Assembly: GCA_009377695.1 (NCBI GenBank)
Contig: WHTP01000027.1
Coordinates: 1-50,153 of the forward strand
Length of the DNA: 50,153 bases
Source: Hyphomicrobiales bacterium
GTDB lineage: Bacteria > Pseudomonadota > Alphaproteobacteria > Rhizobiales > Xanthobacteraceae
Direction: 5' to 3'
The notes beneath the pieces were generated by a model, which saw nothing but the letters and a program-made list of their open reading frames with translations, did not search any database and had not been told where the DNA came from. The position numbers and the translations under genes are program-made. Positions 41,344 to 48,224 of this stretch are shown here, one piece after another (within the stretch, counting starts at the first letter, position 1; every line of letters starts with the position of its first letter).

Positions 41344-41550
41344 TCAGCGGACCACGCCGGCAGTGGCATTGCCGGCGAGGATGCAGGTTGCGTCGGCGCT
41401 CGCCGCCGGCACCGCGCAATTGACCGCGCGATAGACCGTGCGGGTCTCCGTCTGCGTCATCCCGGGCCGGCTATGAGCCTGGGCGAGCGCGACAATCACG
41501 GTCAATGCGATGGCGGGCATTGCGATGAAGCGGGCGGTGAGCATCGGCAT
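41344..41550 (-). CDS. Small exported protein (68 residues)
   Basis: A short protein with a signal-like N-terminus (MPMLTARFIAMPAIALTVIV, then ALAQAHS, cleavage near residue 25). The mature part of about 43 residues has two cysteines (VNCAVPAAS and ATCILAG). I do not recognise it. The ribosome binding site is plausible (GAAGAG 10 bases upstream). The tandem hairpins just downstream support it as a transcribed gene. Small exported cysteine pairs of this kind are frequent in this group but functions are unknown. Confidence 0.5.
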   Translation of the reverse strand: MPMLTARFIAMPAIALTVIVALAQAHSRPGMTQTETRTVYRAVNCAVPAASADATCILAGNATAGVVR

Positions 41551-41834
41551 AACTCGATCTCTTCAGTTGCGGGCCAAAGGTTCGTTCCAAGCCCGCAGTG
41601 ATGATTGTTTACCAACCCCATGTTTCCGGCTGATGTCGTCAAATGTTTCGGGACTGTTTCGTGCGGCCGCTCGTCGGCCGCGTCCCGAAGCGCCAAGCCA
41701 TGCGGGCATTTGCAGCGGATGGCGACTAACCGCACCTAACCGGTTGGCGGAACAACCGATTTTGATCACGGACGGCAGGCAACGAAAGCGCGGTCGCGGC
41801 GTTGATTCTCCGGCTCGCTCAACAGGAGGATGCC

Positions 41835-42386
41835 ATGGCTGCGCTGCGTTCCGTTTTGGTCACGCTTGCAATTTTGCTGGGTCTGGGAGCGGCCCTGGCG
41901 CAACAGGGCGAGAATCTCGCTGGGCCGGAGCAGAAAGCCCATCAGGAAAAGGCGCAGCATTCCGAACCGGGCCGGGCCGGTACGACCGAGCCCGGTTCGG
42001 AACAGCGCACCACGCCGGACCCGAACGCGGCGCTTGTCGATGGCCGTCTCGTCGTGCCGGGCGCGCCGGCCGACAGCCAGACGGTCCCATCCAAGTATTC
42101 CGAGCGCAATGCGGCGCTCGACGCGCTGCCGACCATGGCGTTTCCGCTTCCGCTGACGGACGATCAGCGGCAACGCATCCGCGAGGCGGTCAGCAAGGCG
42201 CCGGTCGCCGACACCGACGCCCATTCCGCCGAGTTGCTGCCGACTGCGATCGAGGTTCGTGAGCTGCCGGATCAACTGACGGCGGCGATCCCGGCTGCTC
42301 GCGATCTCGGCTATGTGCGTACCGCCGACAGGGTCCTTTTGATCAGCCCGGCAAACCGGATCGTGGTCGGCGAGATCAAGGATTAG
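41835..42386 (+). CDS. DUF1236-like exported protein (paralogue 4)
   Basis: A 183-residue predicted exported protein. ATG 41835 has AGGAGG upstream. Signal peptide LVTLAILLGLGAALAQ, cleavage near residue 22. A glutamine/proline/glycine-rich linker fills about residues 23-95. Then the family blocks: PLPLTDDQRQRIREAVSKAP, TAIEVRELPDQLTAAIPAAR, LGYVRTADRVLLISPANRIV, ending GEIKD. It is the most divergent of the four. The upstream region contains no other gene. It converges on the thermonuclease-like gene, whose stop lies 9 bases away. Confidence 0.75.
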   Translation: MAALRSVLVTLAILLGLGAALAQQGENLAGPEQKAHQEKAQHSEPGRAGTTEPGSEQRTTPDPNAALVDGRLVVPGAPADSQTVPSKYSERNAALDALPTMAFPLPLTDDQRQRIREAVSKAPVADTDAHSAELLPTAIEVRELPDQLTAAIPAARDLGYVRTADRVLLISPANRIVVGEIKD

Positions 42387-42395
42387 CGCTTTTCG

Positions 42396-42908
42396 CTAAT
42401 GGAGGGCGGTGCATCGGGTTCTGCGCCATGACGACGGTGCCTGGAATTCTCCCGCCCACAGGCCACGCCGCGCATTGCGCGCTTCGCGCTCCGCGTCCTC
42501 GTAACGGCCGCGGCTGAAATAGTCGACGGCATAGCCGCCGCGCACCATAGTCTCCGCGAGGTCGACGTCGTTGACCCTGCAGATCGCGACATCACGATCA
42601 TATCGATCCACCGCCACCGGCTCGCAGGTCACGCTGCGGCGCGCGATCGCGTTCGCCAGTGCACGCGTGGCCGTGCGCCCGCAGGAATAGGTCTTGCCGT
42701 TGGCGTCCTTGCATTCCTGGTCGCGCTCCGGCGCGTCAATCCCGTGCAGGCGCACGCGCGTGCTGCCGATGAGAAGCGAGTCTCCATCCATGACGCGCGC
42801 GGTGCCCGTGATGGGATCTCCGGGCGACCGCCGCGACATGAAATGTCCGATCACTGCCAGCACGGCGATGATGACGAGCCAGAGCAGAAACGATTTCGCA
42901 CGGCGCAC
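42396..42908 (-). CDS. Thermonuclease-family (SNase-like) protein, membrane-anchored
   Basis: A 170-residue protein with one N-terminal membrane helix (FLLWLVIIAVLAVIGHFM, about residues 7-24) and a staphylococcal nuclease-like domain outside: GTARVMDGDSLLIGSTRVRL, HGIDAPERDQECKD, the YDRDVAICRVNDVDLAETMV stretch and YFSRGRYEDAEREARNARRG, then LW. The catalytic arginine-acid pattern (DAPE, YDR) is typical. The GTG at 42908 is chosen because CGGAGG lies upstream and the frame further upstream overlaps the opposing gene. Family members are calcium-dependent nucleases, here perhaps periplasmic. Activity is inferred. Confidence 0.8.
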   Translation of the reverse strand: MRRAKSFLLWLVIIAVLAVIGHFMSRRSPGDPITGTARVMDGDSLLIGSTRVRLHGIDAPERDQECKDANGKTYSCGRTATRALANAIARRSVTCEPVAVDRYDRDVAICRVNDVDLAETMVRGGYAVDYFSRGRYEDAEREARNARRGLWAGEFQAPSSWRRTRCTALH

Positions 42909-43065
42909 CCGCGAGCCTCCGAATCGGTACGCATTGTAGGTCGCCGGCCGGCGCGATGGGCCCCGCCGCGTCGAACTGGGTAATGCTTGGTTACGGCCCG
43001 CGATGGCCTTGCGCCGGCGGTCGCTGCGCGTCACGCTGGCGTTGATAATTTGGAGGGCAAAACAC

Positions 43066-43794
43066 GTGACCACGGCTCTGTCTGACGACGTCGTCAATTC
43101 GCTGGCGCCTGCCGGCAAGCTGCGCGCTGCGATCAACATCGCCAATCCGGTGCTGGTGCAGAGGAATACCGTGACCGGGTCGCCCTCCGGCATGACCGTC
43201 GATCTCGCTCAGGAGCTCGCGCGGCGGCTCGGCGTGACGCTGGAGCAGGTGGTCATCGACGGCGCCGGCAAATCGTTTGACGCGGTGAAGACCGCGTCCT
43301 GCGACATCGGTTTCCTTGCGGTCGAGCCCGCGCGTGCCGCCGAGATCGACTTCACCGCGCCTTATGTCATCATCGAGGGTGTCTATGCGGTGCGCGCGGA
43401 TTCCGGTTTGACGGGCAACGAAGACGTCGACCGTGCCGGTGTGCGCATCGCGGTGAACAAGGGCGCGGCCTATGACCTCTTCCTCACGCGCTCGCTGAAG
43501 CACGCGACGCTCGTCCGCGCGGAGGAATCCTTCGACATGTTCCTGCGCGAAGGCCTCGAAGCCGTCGCGGGCGTGAAGCAGGGCGTGGTGCGTTTCGTCG
43601 AAACGGCGCCGGTGGCACGCCTGCTGCCCGGCCGGTTCATGGAAATCCAGCAGGCGATGTGCCTGCCCAAGGGCCGCGACGCGGGCGCGGCCTATCTGCG
43701 CGGCTTCGTCGAGGAGATGAAGATGAGCGGATTCGTCAGCGCAGCGATCACGCGGGCAGGGCAGGAGGCGACGGTCGCGCCTCCTGCGCAGTAG
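43066..43794 (+). CDS. Transporter substrate-binding domain protein without signal peptide
   Basis: A 242-residue protein of the bacterial extracellular solute-binding family 3 (amino acid ABC-transporter type). Blocks: KLRAAINIANPVLVQ (about residues 17-31), GSPSGMTVDLAQELARRLGV, KSFDAVKTASCDIGFLAVEP, ARAAEIDFTAPYVIIEGVYA and the late QAMCLPKGRDAGAAYLRGFV. GTG 43066 with GGAGGG upstream was chosen; it leaves no signal peptide. The earlier ATG region (from 43003) adds a basic stretch (MALRRRSLRVTLALIIWRAK) that could be a poor signal. No permease or ATPase gene is adjacent. It may therefore be cytosolic, or a periplasmic protein with an earlier start. Confidence 0.75.
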   Translation: MTTALSDDVVNSLAPAGKLRAAINIANPVLVQRNTVTGSPSGMTVDLAQELARRLGVTLEQVVIDGAGKSFDAVKTASCDIGFLAVEPARAAEIDFTAPYVIIEGVYAVRADSGLTGNEDVDRAGVRIAVNKGAAYDLFLTRSLKHATLVRAEESFDMFLREGLEAVAGVKQGVVRFVETAPVARLLPGRFMEIQQAMCLPKGRDAGAAYLRGFVEEMKMSGFVSAAITRAGQEATVAPPAQ

Positions 43795-43825
43795 AGCAAT
43801 TCCCCGGCTGGGCCGGCTCTCTCCT

Positions 43826-43900
43826 CCGCTCATTCCCGCGCAAGCGGGAATCCAGATCTTTTCTTGCCTCTGGGTCCCCGCGTTCGCGGGGACGAGCGGG
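43826..43900. repeat. Intergenic double-hairpin repeat between convergent genes, copy 2
   Basis: Same structure as 6529-6604: TTCCCGCGCAAGCGGGAATC, spacer, GGGTCCCCGC-GTTC-GCGGGGAC. It lies between the ends of the convergent solute-binding-like and membrane-protein genes. Confidence 0.85.
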
Positions 43901-43928
43901 AAAGGGGATTTGCTTCTCCAGAAGGGCG

Positions 43929-45065
43929 TTACGCCACCACGCGGCGCGGTCGCGGTGCGGGAGCCTCGTGCTCGGCCTCCGGCATCTCGTCGTAGGGCGC
44001 GACGCGTGGCGCGCGCGGCATATGTCTCGGAGAATCCCAGCGTGCGGCGATCTCGCGCAAGCGAGTGATCGTCGGCTCGGTCATTGCTTCGATCGATTCT
44101 TCGGACGCGAACCGTTTCCGCGACTCTCCGGACGCGAACCGCTCCCGCGATGGATCGCTTCGTGACGGAGCGCTTGGCGCGTGCGGACGGACGATCGGCG
44201 CCGCCGGAGCCACGACGGGCCGGCGCATGCGGTGCGCGAACCGGCCCGACCAGAACTGGAGCACGGTGCGGAATGCGATGGCGACGAAGGCGCCGGCGGC
44301 GGCCAGGAACATCACGAGGCTGGCGACGCCCGGCGTCGATTCGGACGGCTGCGCGGCGTTCGCCGCTTCGGCCGGCGTCATCGCGGGCCAAACCAATGGC
44401 ATGTCGGCCTGTTCAGATTGCGCCTCCGCCGTTGCGAAGGGCTCGGCATTGTCGCTGCCGGCCGCGGCCGTCGCGTCGCGATCGTTTGATTCGCCGGAGT
44501 CCGGAACGGTGGGCCAGGTTGCGGCGAAATCTGCCGCCAGCGCGGCGTTCGCGCTCGCGGCGTTCGCCGCATCCGTAGGCGCCGCTGCCATGTCCTGCGC
44601 GGTCGTCTCCTGTGCGTCGGGCGCCGGAGTGTCGGCAGCTATTTGCTCAGCCGGTTCCTCCTGAGCGGGCCGCGGCACAGGTGTGGGCACCGCATTCTGT
44701 CCAGTCGCAGAACGCCGCACCTTCGCGCCTGCTGATCCGAGATACCAGCAGCGGCGTCCGCTCGGGCGCTCGAGCCGGTAGTACCAGTGGCTGCCGCGCG
44801 GCGTCGTCTTGCCTGGTCTCGCGAGGCATTCATTCGCCGTGCCTTGTGCCGCGGTTTGCGCCGTGGTTTGTGCAGCGCCTTGTGCCGTGGTTTGCGCCGC
44901 GCCTGGCGCCGTCGCTTGCGGCGTCGTGGTCTGCGCGTGGCTCGGTTGATAAATAAGGCCGCTCACAACGATGATCGTCGCGACGGTCGACGTCACCGGC
45001 CATGTCTTTAGCGACCGCGTGTTTATCGGCCACGTCTTTGCCAGCCACGTCATTCGATTCGTCAT
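43929..45065 (-). CDS. Large exported or membrane protein with low-complexity regions
   Basis: A 378-residue protein. ATG 45065 follows GGGGGA. An N-terminal signal or anchor (VTSTVATIIVVSGLIYQPSH, near residues 24-43) is followed by a repetitive AQTTAQGAAQ-type segment, then a small cysteine motif (NECLARPGKTTPRGSHWYYR, then RRCWYLG) that looks like a compact extracellular module shared by several exported proteins in this group. An Ala/Pro/Glu-rich stretch follows to about residue 250, then a membrane segment (SLVMFLAAAGAFVAIAFRTV) and a basic cytosolic tail. Function unknown; it would be a two-ended membrane protein. Confidence 0.65.
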   Translation of the reverse strand: MTNRMTWLAKTWPINTRSLKTWPVTSTVATIIVVSGLIYQPSHAQTTTPQATAPGAAQTTAQGAAQTTAQTAAQGTANECLARPGKTTPRGSHWYYRLERPSGRRCWYLGSAGAKVRRSATGQNAVPTPVPRPAQEEPAEQIAADTPAPDAQETTAQDMAAAPTDAANAASANAALAADFAATWPTVPDSGESNDRDATAAAGSDNAEPFATAEAQSEQADMPLVWPAMTPAEAANAAQPSESTPGVASLVMFLAAAGAFVAIAFRTVLQFWSGRFAHRMRRPVVAPAAPIVRPHAPSAPSRSDPSRERFASGESRKRFASEESIEAMTEPTITRLREIAARWDSPRHMPRAPRVAPYDEMPEAEHEAPAPRPRRVVA

Positions 45066-45348
45066 GTGGTCCCCCGGGATCAATTCGCGACCAACGTGTC
45101 CCCGTCGCGAAGCGAGCGTTGGTAAACAATTGTTTAGTGATTTCGGCGGCAGTCGGTCGCGATTGTGTCGATTCAGGAGCGGTGTGGTGCGTTTCTACCG
45201 TTTGACGGCAAATCCACAAGAACGTCGTGTTGTGTGCACACCGTCGTCACACATGTGGTGGTCGTGCCGGGGTCCACACCGTGCATCGACAGTGTGATCG
45301 CGAGGACATTGAGCCGTCGGAAGCGACGGCGTGTCGGGGCGCGGCAAC

Positions 45349-45425
45349 GCGAGTGGTCCGATTCTAACATTCGCATCCCTTCTCAGCGGGCGACTTTGCG
45401 AATGTTAGAATCAAAGGGCCACTAG
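45349..45425. repeat. Long hairpin repeat, CTAGTG family, subfamily 3
   Basis: Arms GCGAGTGGTCC..GATTCTAACATTCGCA (45349-45375) and TGCGAATGTTAGAATC..GGGCCACTAGC (45397-45425). The loop is about 21 bases. Ends match the other family members, but the inner sequence differs. Confidence 0.85.
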
Positions 45426-45434
45426 CAAATATAA

Positions 45435-45517
45435 GCTGCTAGTGGAGTTTTGGATTGACATTCGCGTTGGGAGTCTGCGGTCAACGGGGTAGCGAATGTC
45501 AAATCCACTCCACTAGC
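45435..45517. repeat. Long hairpin repeat, CTAGTG family, subfamily 4
   Basis: Arms GCTAGTGGAGTTTTGGATTG, then ACATTCGC, and the inverse GCGAATGTCAAATCCACTCC, then ACTAGC. It lies immediately beside the preceding element, and its arms differ from it internally while keeping the outer CTAGTGG. Confidence 0.8.
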
Positions 45518-45736
45518 TTCCTGATCGCGTCTCGATGTGATTCATCGTGGCTGCGTTTGATGCCGGCTGGTCGCCGAACAGGTGACGGGTCGGCTCTCAC
45601 GCCCGCTCATTCCGGGAGCGCGTCAATTCAGAAGGGGAATTCAGAATCTATGTGTGACCGGGATGCCAGTGGAATTTGCCCCCCGACTTTGATCGGGGGC
45701 AGCACGAGTGGTAGCGAGTCTGGTTGTCAGCCGATC

Positions 45737-45961
45737 TCAGTACTTCGGCCGTTCTTGCAGCAACTCGCGCGCGATCTTCTCGAGCTCATCGCAATAGTCT
45801 CGCGCGCCACAGCGATCGCTAAGCCGTCCCCAATTGATATAGCAGAGATCGCTTTCGCCCGGATAGGCACCGAACTTGGCACCGGTCGGAAGATGTTGGA
45901 CTTGATAGGGCCCCACCGAAAATTGCTCGCGTGATGGCTTGTCGATCGTTTCAGCGCTCAT
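45737..45961 (-). CDS. Small hypothetical protein
   Basis: A 74-residue protein with low-GC neighbours. Features: GPYQVQHLPTGAKFGAYPGE (about residues 17-36), cysteines in SDLCYINWG, RCGARDYCDELEKI and a charged C-terminal helix (EKIARELLQERPKY). ATG 45961 has GGGGG 7 bases upstream. No signal peptide. I do not recognise a family. It stands alone between repeats and an NTF2-like gene. Confidence 0.5.
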   Translation of the reverse strand: MSAETIDKPSREQFSVGPYQVQHLPTGAKFGAYPGESDLCYINWGRLSDRCGARDYCDELEKIARELLQERPKY

Positions 45962-46198
45962 GCATGCACCCCCATGCATCGCCGCAAGCCCGTGTCACCA
46001 ACACGCGCTGCGACAAACTCCGATGCGCAAAGACGAAACGGCTAAAGATGCCCCCCGATTCGCTTTGCAAGCGACGCGTTAACCATCTCAAGCAATCCCG
46101 GCCAATCTGTGTCATACAGGGCGCAGTCGGAACAAATTCGTTACGAGGATGTGTCGGAAGCTGTGGATGACGCCCAAAATCCATACTCCGGTAATCGC

Positions 46199-46705
46199 AT
46201 GACCGTGTTCTGCTGCGAATTGTCACCCGACAGGAGTTCGCGACGCGTCGTTGCAAGCATGTTTTTTGCATGCCTGATCGGTGCGTTGCTCATGAGCGTG
46301 ACGTCGACCATTCACGCCGATGACAAGACGTCGCGTGCCGAGATCACCGACACACTCACGCAATGGACCGCCGATTTCAACGCCGGCCGTGTCGACAAGC
46401 TCTGCGATCTGTTCTCGCGCGACCTGCGCGCGGACTTTCGCGGCCAGCCGGAGCGTGGCTACGATGGGCAATGCGATCTGCTGAAGCAGTCGCTCGGTGA
46501 CGCTACGCGCAGCTACTCCTACGCGCTCGCGATCAAGGAGATTCTCGTGTGGGGCGATGTCGCCGTCGTGCGGCTGACTTGGACGTTGACCATCCGGCCG
46601 AAAGACGGCGCCGAGATCACCGCGATCGAGCCCGGCCTCGACGTCTTCCGCAAGGAAAGCGACGGCCGCTGGCGGATCATTCGGTATATGGCGTATGAGG
46701 AGTAG
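46199..46705 (+). CDS. Exported NTF2/SnoaL-like protein
   Basis: A 168-residue protein. From ATG 46199 the N-terminus contains a membrane-export segment (VVASMFFACLIGALLMSVTS, about residues 17-36). The rest is an NTF2-like (SnoaL/SgcJ/DUF4440) cone fold: EITDTLTQWTADFNAGRVDK, LCDLFSRDLRADFRGQPERG and VVRLTWTLTIRPKDGAEITA, with RWRIIRYMAYE at the end. A later ATG at 46259 would give a shorter leader; the earlier frame from 46109 is not conserved-looking. Such folds bind or transform small molecules; no catalytic residues can be named. Confidence 0.7.
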   Translation: MTVFCCELSPDRSSRRVVASMFFACLIGALLMSVTSTIHADDKTSRAEITDTLTQWTADFNAGRVDKLCDLFSRDLRADFRGQPERGYDGQCDLLKQSLGDATRSYSYALAIKEILVWGDVAVVRLTWTLTIRPKDGAEITAIEPGLDVFRKESDGRWRIIRYMAYEE

Positions 46706-46711
46706 GGGAGT

Positions 46712-46984
46712 TTAGACGTGATCGAAGGCGGCTCGGGCTTCGGCACGTGTCGTGAAACGTCCCAGTTCTTGATAAGTCGGGCAGTGCTCTGCCGTCTCGG
46801 ATGATCGAAGGGCAACAAACTCATTGTCACGTACTTCAATAATTTCAGTGAGGTCCTCGCTGTCATATGGCGACATATGGCGCGCCCCGCAGTGAGGGCA
46901 GTCGTCATCGCACATGCAGGACCATTCGTCGGTCCACTTGCCGCTACAGCGTGCACATTTGTAGTAGTTGCAGAACCAGGCCAT
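46712..46984 (-). CDS. Small cysteine-rich zinc-ribbon-like protein
   Basis: A 90-residue protein. The N-terminal half has MAWFCNYYKCARCSGKWTDE, then WSCMCDDDCPHCGARHM: several CxxC knuckles, suggesting two zinc sites. The C-terminal half is a small alpha-beta segment (YDSEDLTEIIEVRDNEFVAL, then ETAEHCPTYQELGRFTTRAE). ATG 46984 has GAGAGG upstream. It lies in lower-GC DNA, convergent with the NTF2-like gene 6 bases away. Function unknown. Confidence 0.6.
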   Translation of the reverse strand: MAWFCNYYKCARCSGKWTDEWSCMCDDDCPHCGARHMSPYDSEDLTEIIEVRDNEFVALRSSETAEHCPTYQELGRFTTRAEARAAFDHV

Positions 46985-47696
46985 TTTATCCTCTCGCAAG
47001 TATTGAAAAGAGGCGCGGGCTGTCCCGGCGGAGTTTGTAGCGACTTCAATATCTTATCTCAAATGGGCGATTTCGATAAACGCAGGTTCGAAGACTGCAA
47101 ATGGAATCTCGACGGACTCCCATAAGCCAGCACCTCCATCTAACGGTACATGCGCAGCTAAATCCAGCCGACCTACTCTTGCTAGTGAAGGCGGTTGACG
47201 TCCAAACCGGGCGCAGGCCAAACTGGCCTTGAACAATCATAGATTTTTCGAGGGGGGGTGCTTTGCCATCTGCGGGTTAAGTTGCGCGCGCCATTAGCTA
47301 GAATCGTGAAATCCGGCAGCTTGAGCGTTGTAACTTTAAGAATTTCAGCACACAACGGGCGACAGCGACTCCATCAAATCATATACCGTGCTTGCCGCGA
47401 CTTGGGATAGAGGCCTGCGGCGACCTGCATTCAAACGTGAGGGTACTTTGTGAACCGCTATCGTAGCGTGTCACTGGTTCTTCGAGGCCGAGCTTCATAG
47501 GTTTGAATTGGTTGGGTCAATAAGACTACCGGCCGCCGCGCTGGCCGGGCTTCCAGCCCGTCGCGCGCGAACCTGGTCCCGGCAATGTGTGCGAGCAATA
47601 AATTCCGCCTCCCTGGGCAAAACGGGGCCTGTTCCATCGGGGTGCCCGCGCGCCGCCGATCGCCAATACCCACAGCCAGCCGAAGTCTGCCCGTTA
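46985..47696. other. Long gene-poor stretch of lower GC
   Basis: About 710 bases without a convincing gene on either strand. Short frames exist but lack ribosome binding sites and recognisable products. The GC content is clearly lower than in the neighbouring core genes. This could be a remnant of an integrated element or a decayed gene, but no family could be named. No tRNA or attachment-site duplication was found. Confidence 0.5.
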
Positions 47697-47837
47697 CTAT
47701 TTCTTCCCGTACGGATTATGTCCCGGCTTGTTCTGCCCGGGCGCGAACGGCGACGGCGTTGCGGCGACGCCCTTCTTGGCCTTGTCCTGCTTGGGCTTCT
47801 TCTTTTCCTTGTTCGATCTCATCTGACCCTTCGCCAT
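47697..47837 (-). CDS. Tiny lysine-rich protein (46 residues)
   Basis: A short ORF encoding MAKGQMRSNKEKKKPKQDKA, then KKGVAATPSPFAPGQNKPGH and NPYGKK. ATG 47837 has AGGAGG 5 bases upstream, a strong ribosome binding site. Small proteins beginning MAKGQMRSNKE with this lysine-rich, PG/PN-ending form are frequent in alphaproteobacteria and may bind nucleic acid. The role is unknown. It lies upstream of uvrB's 3-prime side and is followed (on the same strand, upstream) by a zinc-ribbon gene. Confidence 0.7.
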   Translation of the reverse strand: MAKGQMRSNKEKKKPKQDKAKKGVAATPSPFAPGQNKPGHNPYGKK

Positions 47838-47878
47838 GGCGTCCTCCTGATGTTGATGGTTGTGAAGCATACTCTATC

Positions 47879-48094
47879 TCAATCTCGACCGCCCTGCACC
47901 ACGCGATGGTCGCTGAGCTTTTTCACCACCCCCGACTTGAGGCCGGCGTCGACCGCTTCCGCCACGGTGCACACGTGCCCGCACTTGTGACAGGTCACGA
48001 TCTTGTCGGGCGCCAGCATTGGCGGACCCGAAAAGCGATGATCGGCGCAATGCGGGCACTGCCCGATCGCGCCGAACAGGAAGTAATTTGCCAT
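47879..48094 (-). CDS. Small zinc-ribbon protein
   Basis: A 71-residue protein with two CxxC knuckles: QCPHCADHRF near residues 12-21 and VTCHKCGHVC near 33-42. The rest is a short helix and a basic tail (AVDAGLKSGVVKKLSDHRVV). ATG 48094 has AAGGAGA 6 bases upstream. It forms a possible pair with the 46-residue protein gene 41 bases downstream. Likely a small metal-binding protein; no named family. Confidence 0.65.
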   Translation of the reverse strand: MANYFLFGAIGQCPHCADHRFSGPPMLAPDKIVTCHKCGHVCTVAEAVDAGLKSGVVKKLSDHRVVQGGRD

Positions 48095-48125
48095 TCATTC
48101 TCCTTGTGGGGCGGATGTCTAGCTA

Positions 48126-48174
48126 GCGCATGTCCCGGAAAAGCGGGAATCGGTTTTCCGAACAGGACATGCGC
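48126..48174. repeat. GCATG..CATGC palindrome, copy 5 (variant)
   Basis: GCGCATGTCCCGGAAAAGCG, then GGAATCGGTTTTCCG..GGACATGCGC. Related to the GCATGATCCCGAAA family but with GGACATG in place of GATCATG. It lies between the zinc-ribbon gene and uvrB. Confidence 0.75.
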
Positions 48175-48224
48175 CCCTCAAGAAATCCAGGGCGCTTCCC
48201 GATTCCGCTTCATGGGAACGCGCT

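Larger units (their letters stand above)
45066..45736. other. Gene-free stretch with hairpin repeats
   Basis: About 670 bases with no supported gene. It contains two CTAGTG-family hairpins (45349-45425 and 45435-45517) and a separate perfect stem near 45681-45706 (GCCCCCCGACTTTGATCGGG, then GGC). GC content falls towards its right side. The promoter of the gene at 43929-45065 must lie at its left end. Confidence 0.6.

Noticed and set aside
45349-45517. CRISPR-like array
   Set aside because: Elements are inverted repeats of different sequence, not direct repeats with unique spacers.
47060-47130. tRNA-like GGTTCGAA sequence
   Set aside because: No cloverleaf pairing around it could be built.
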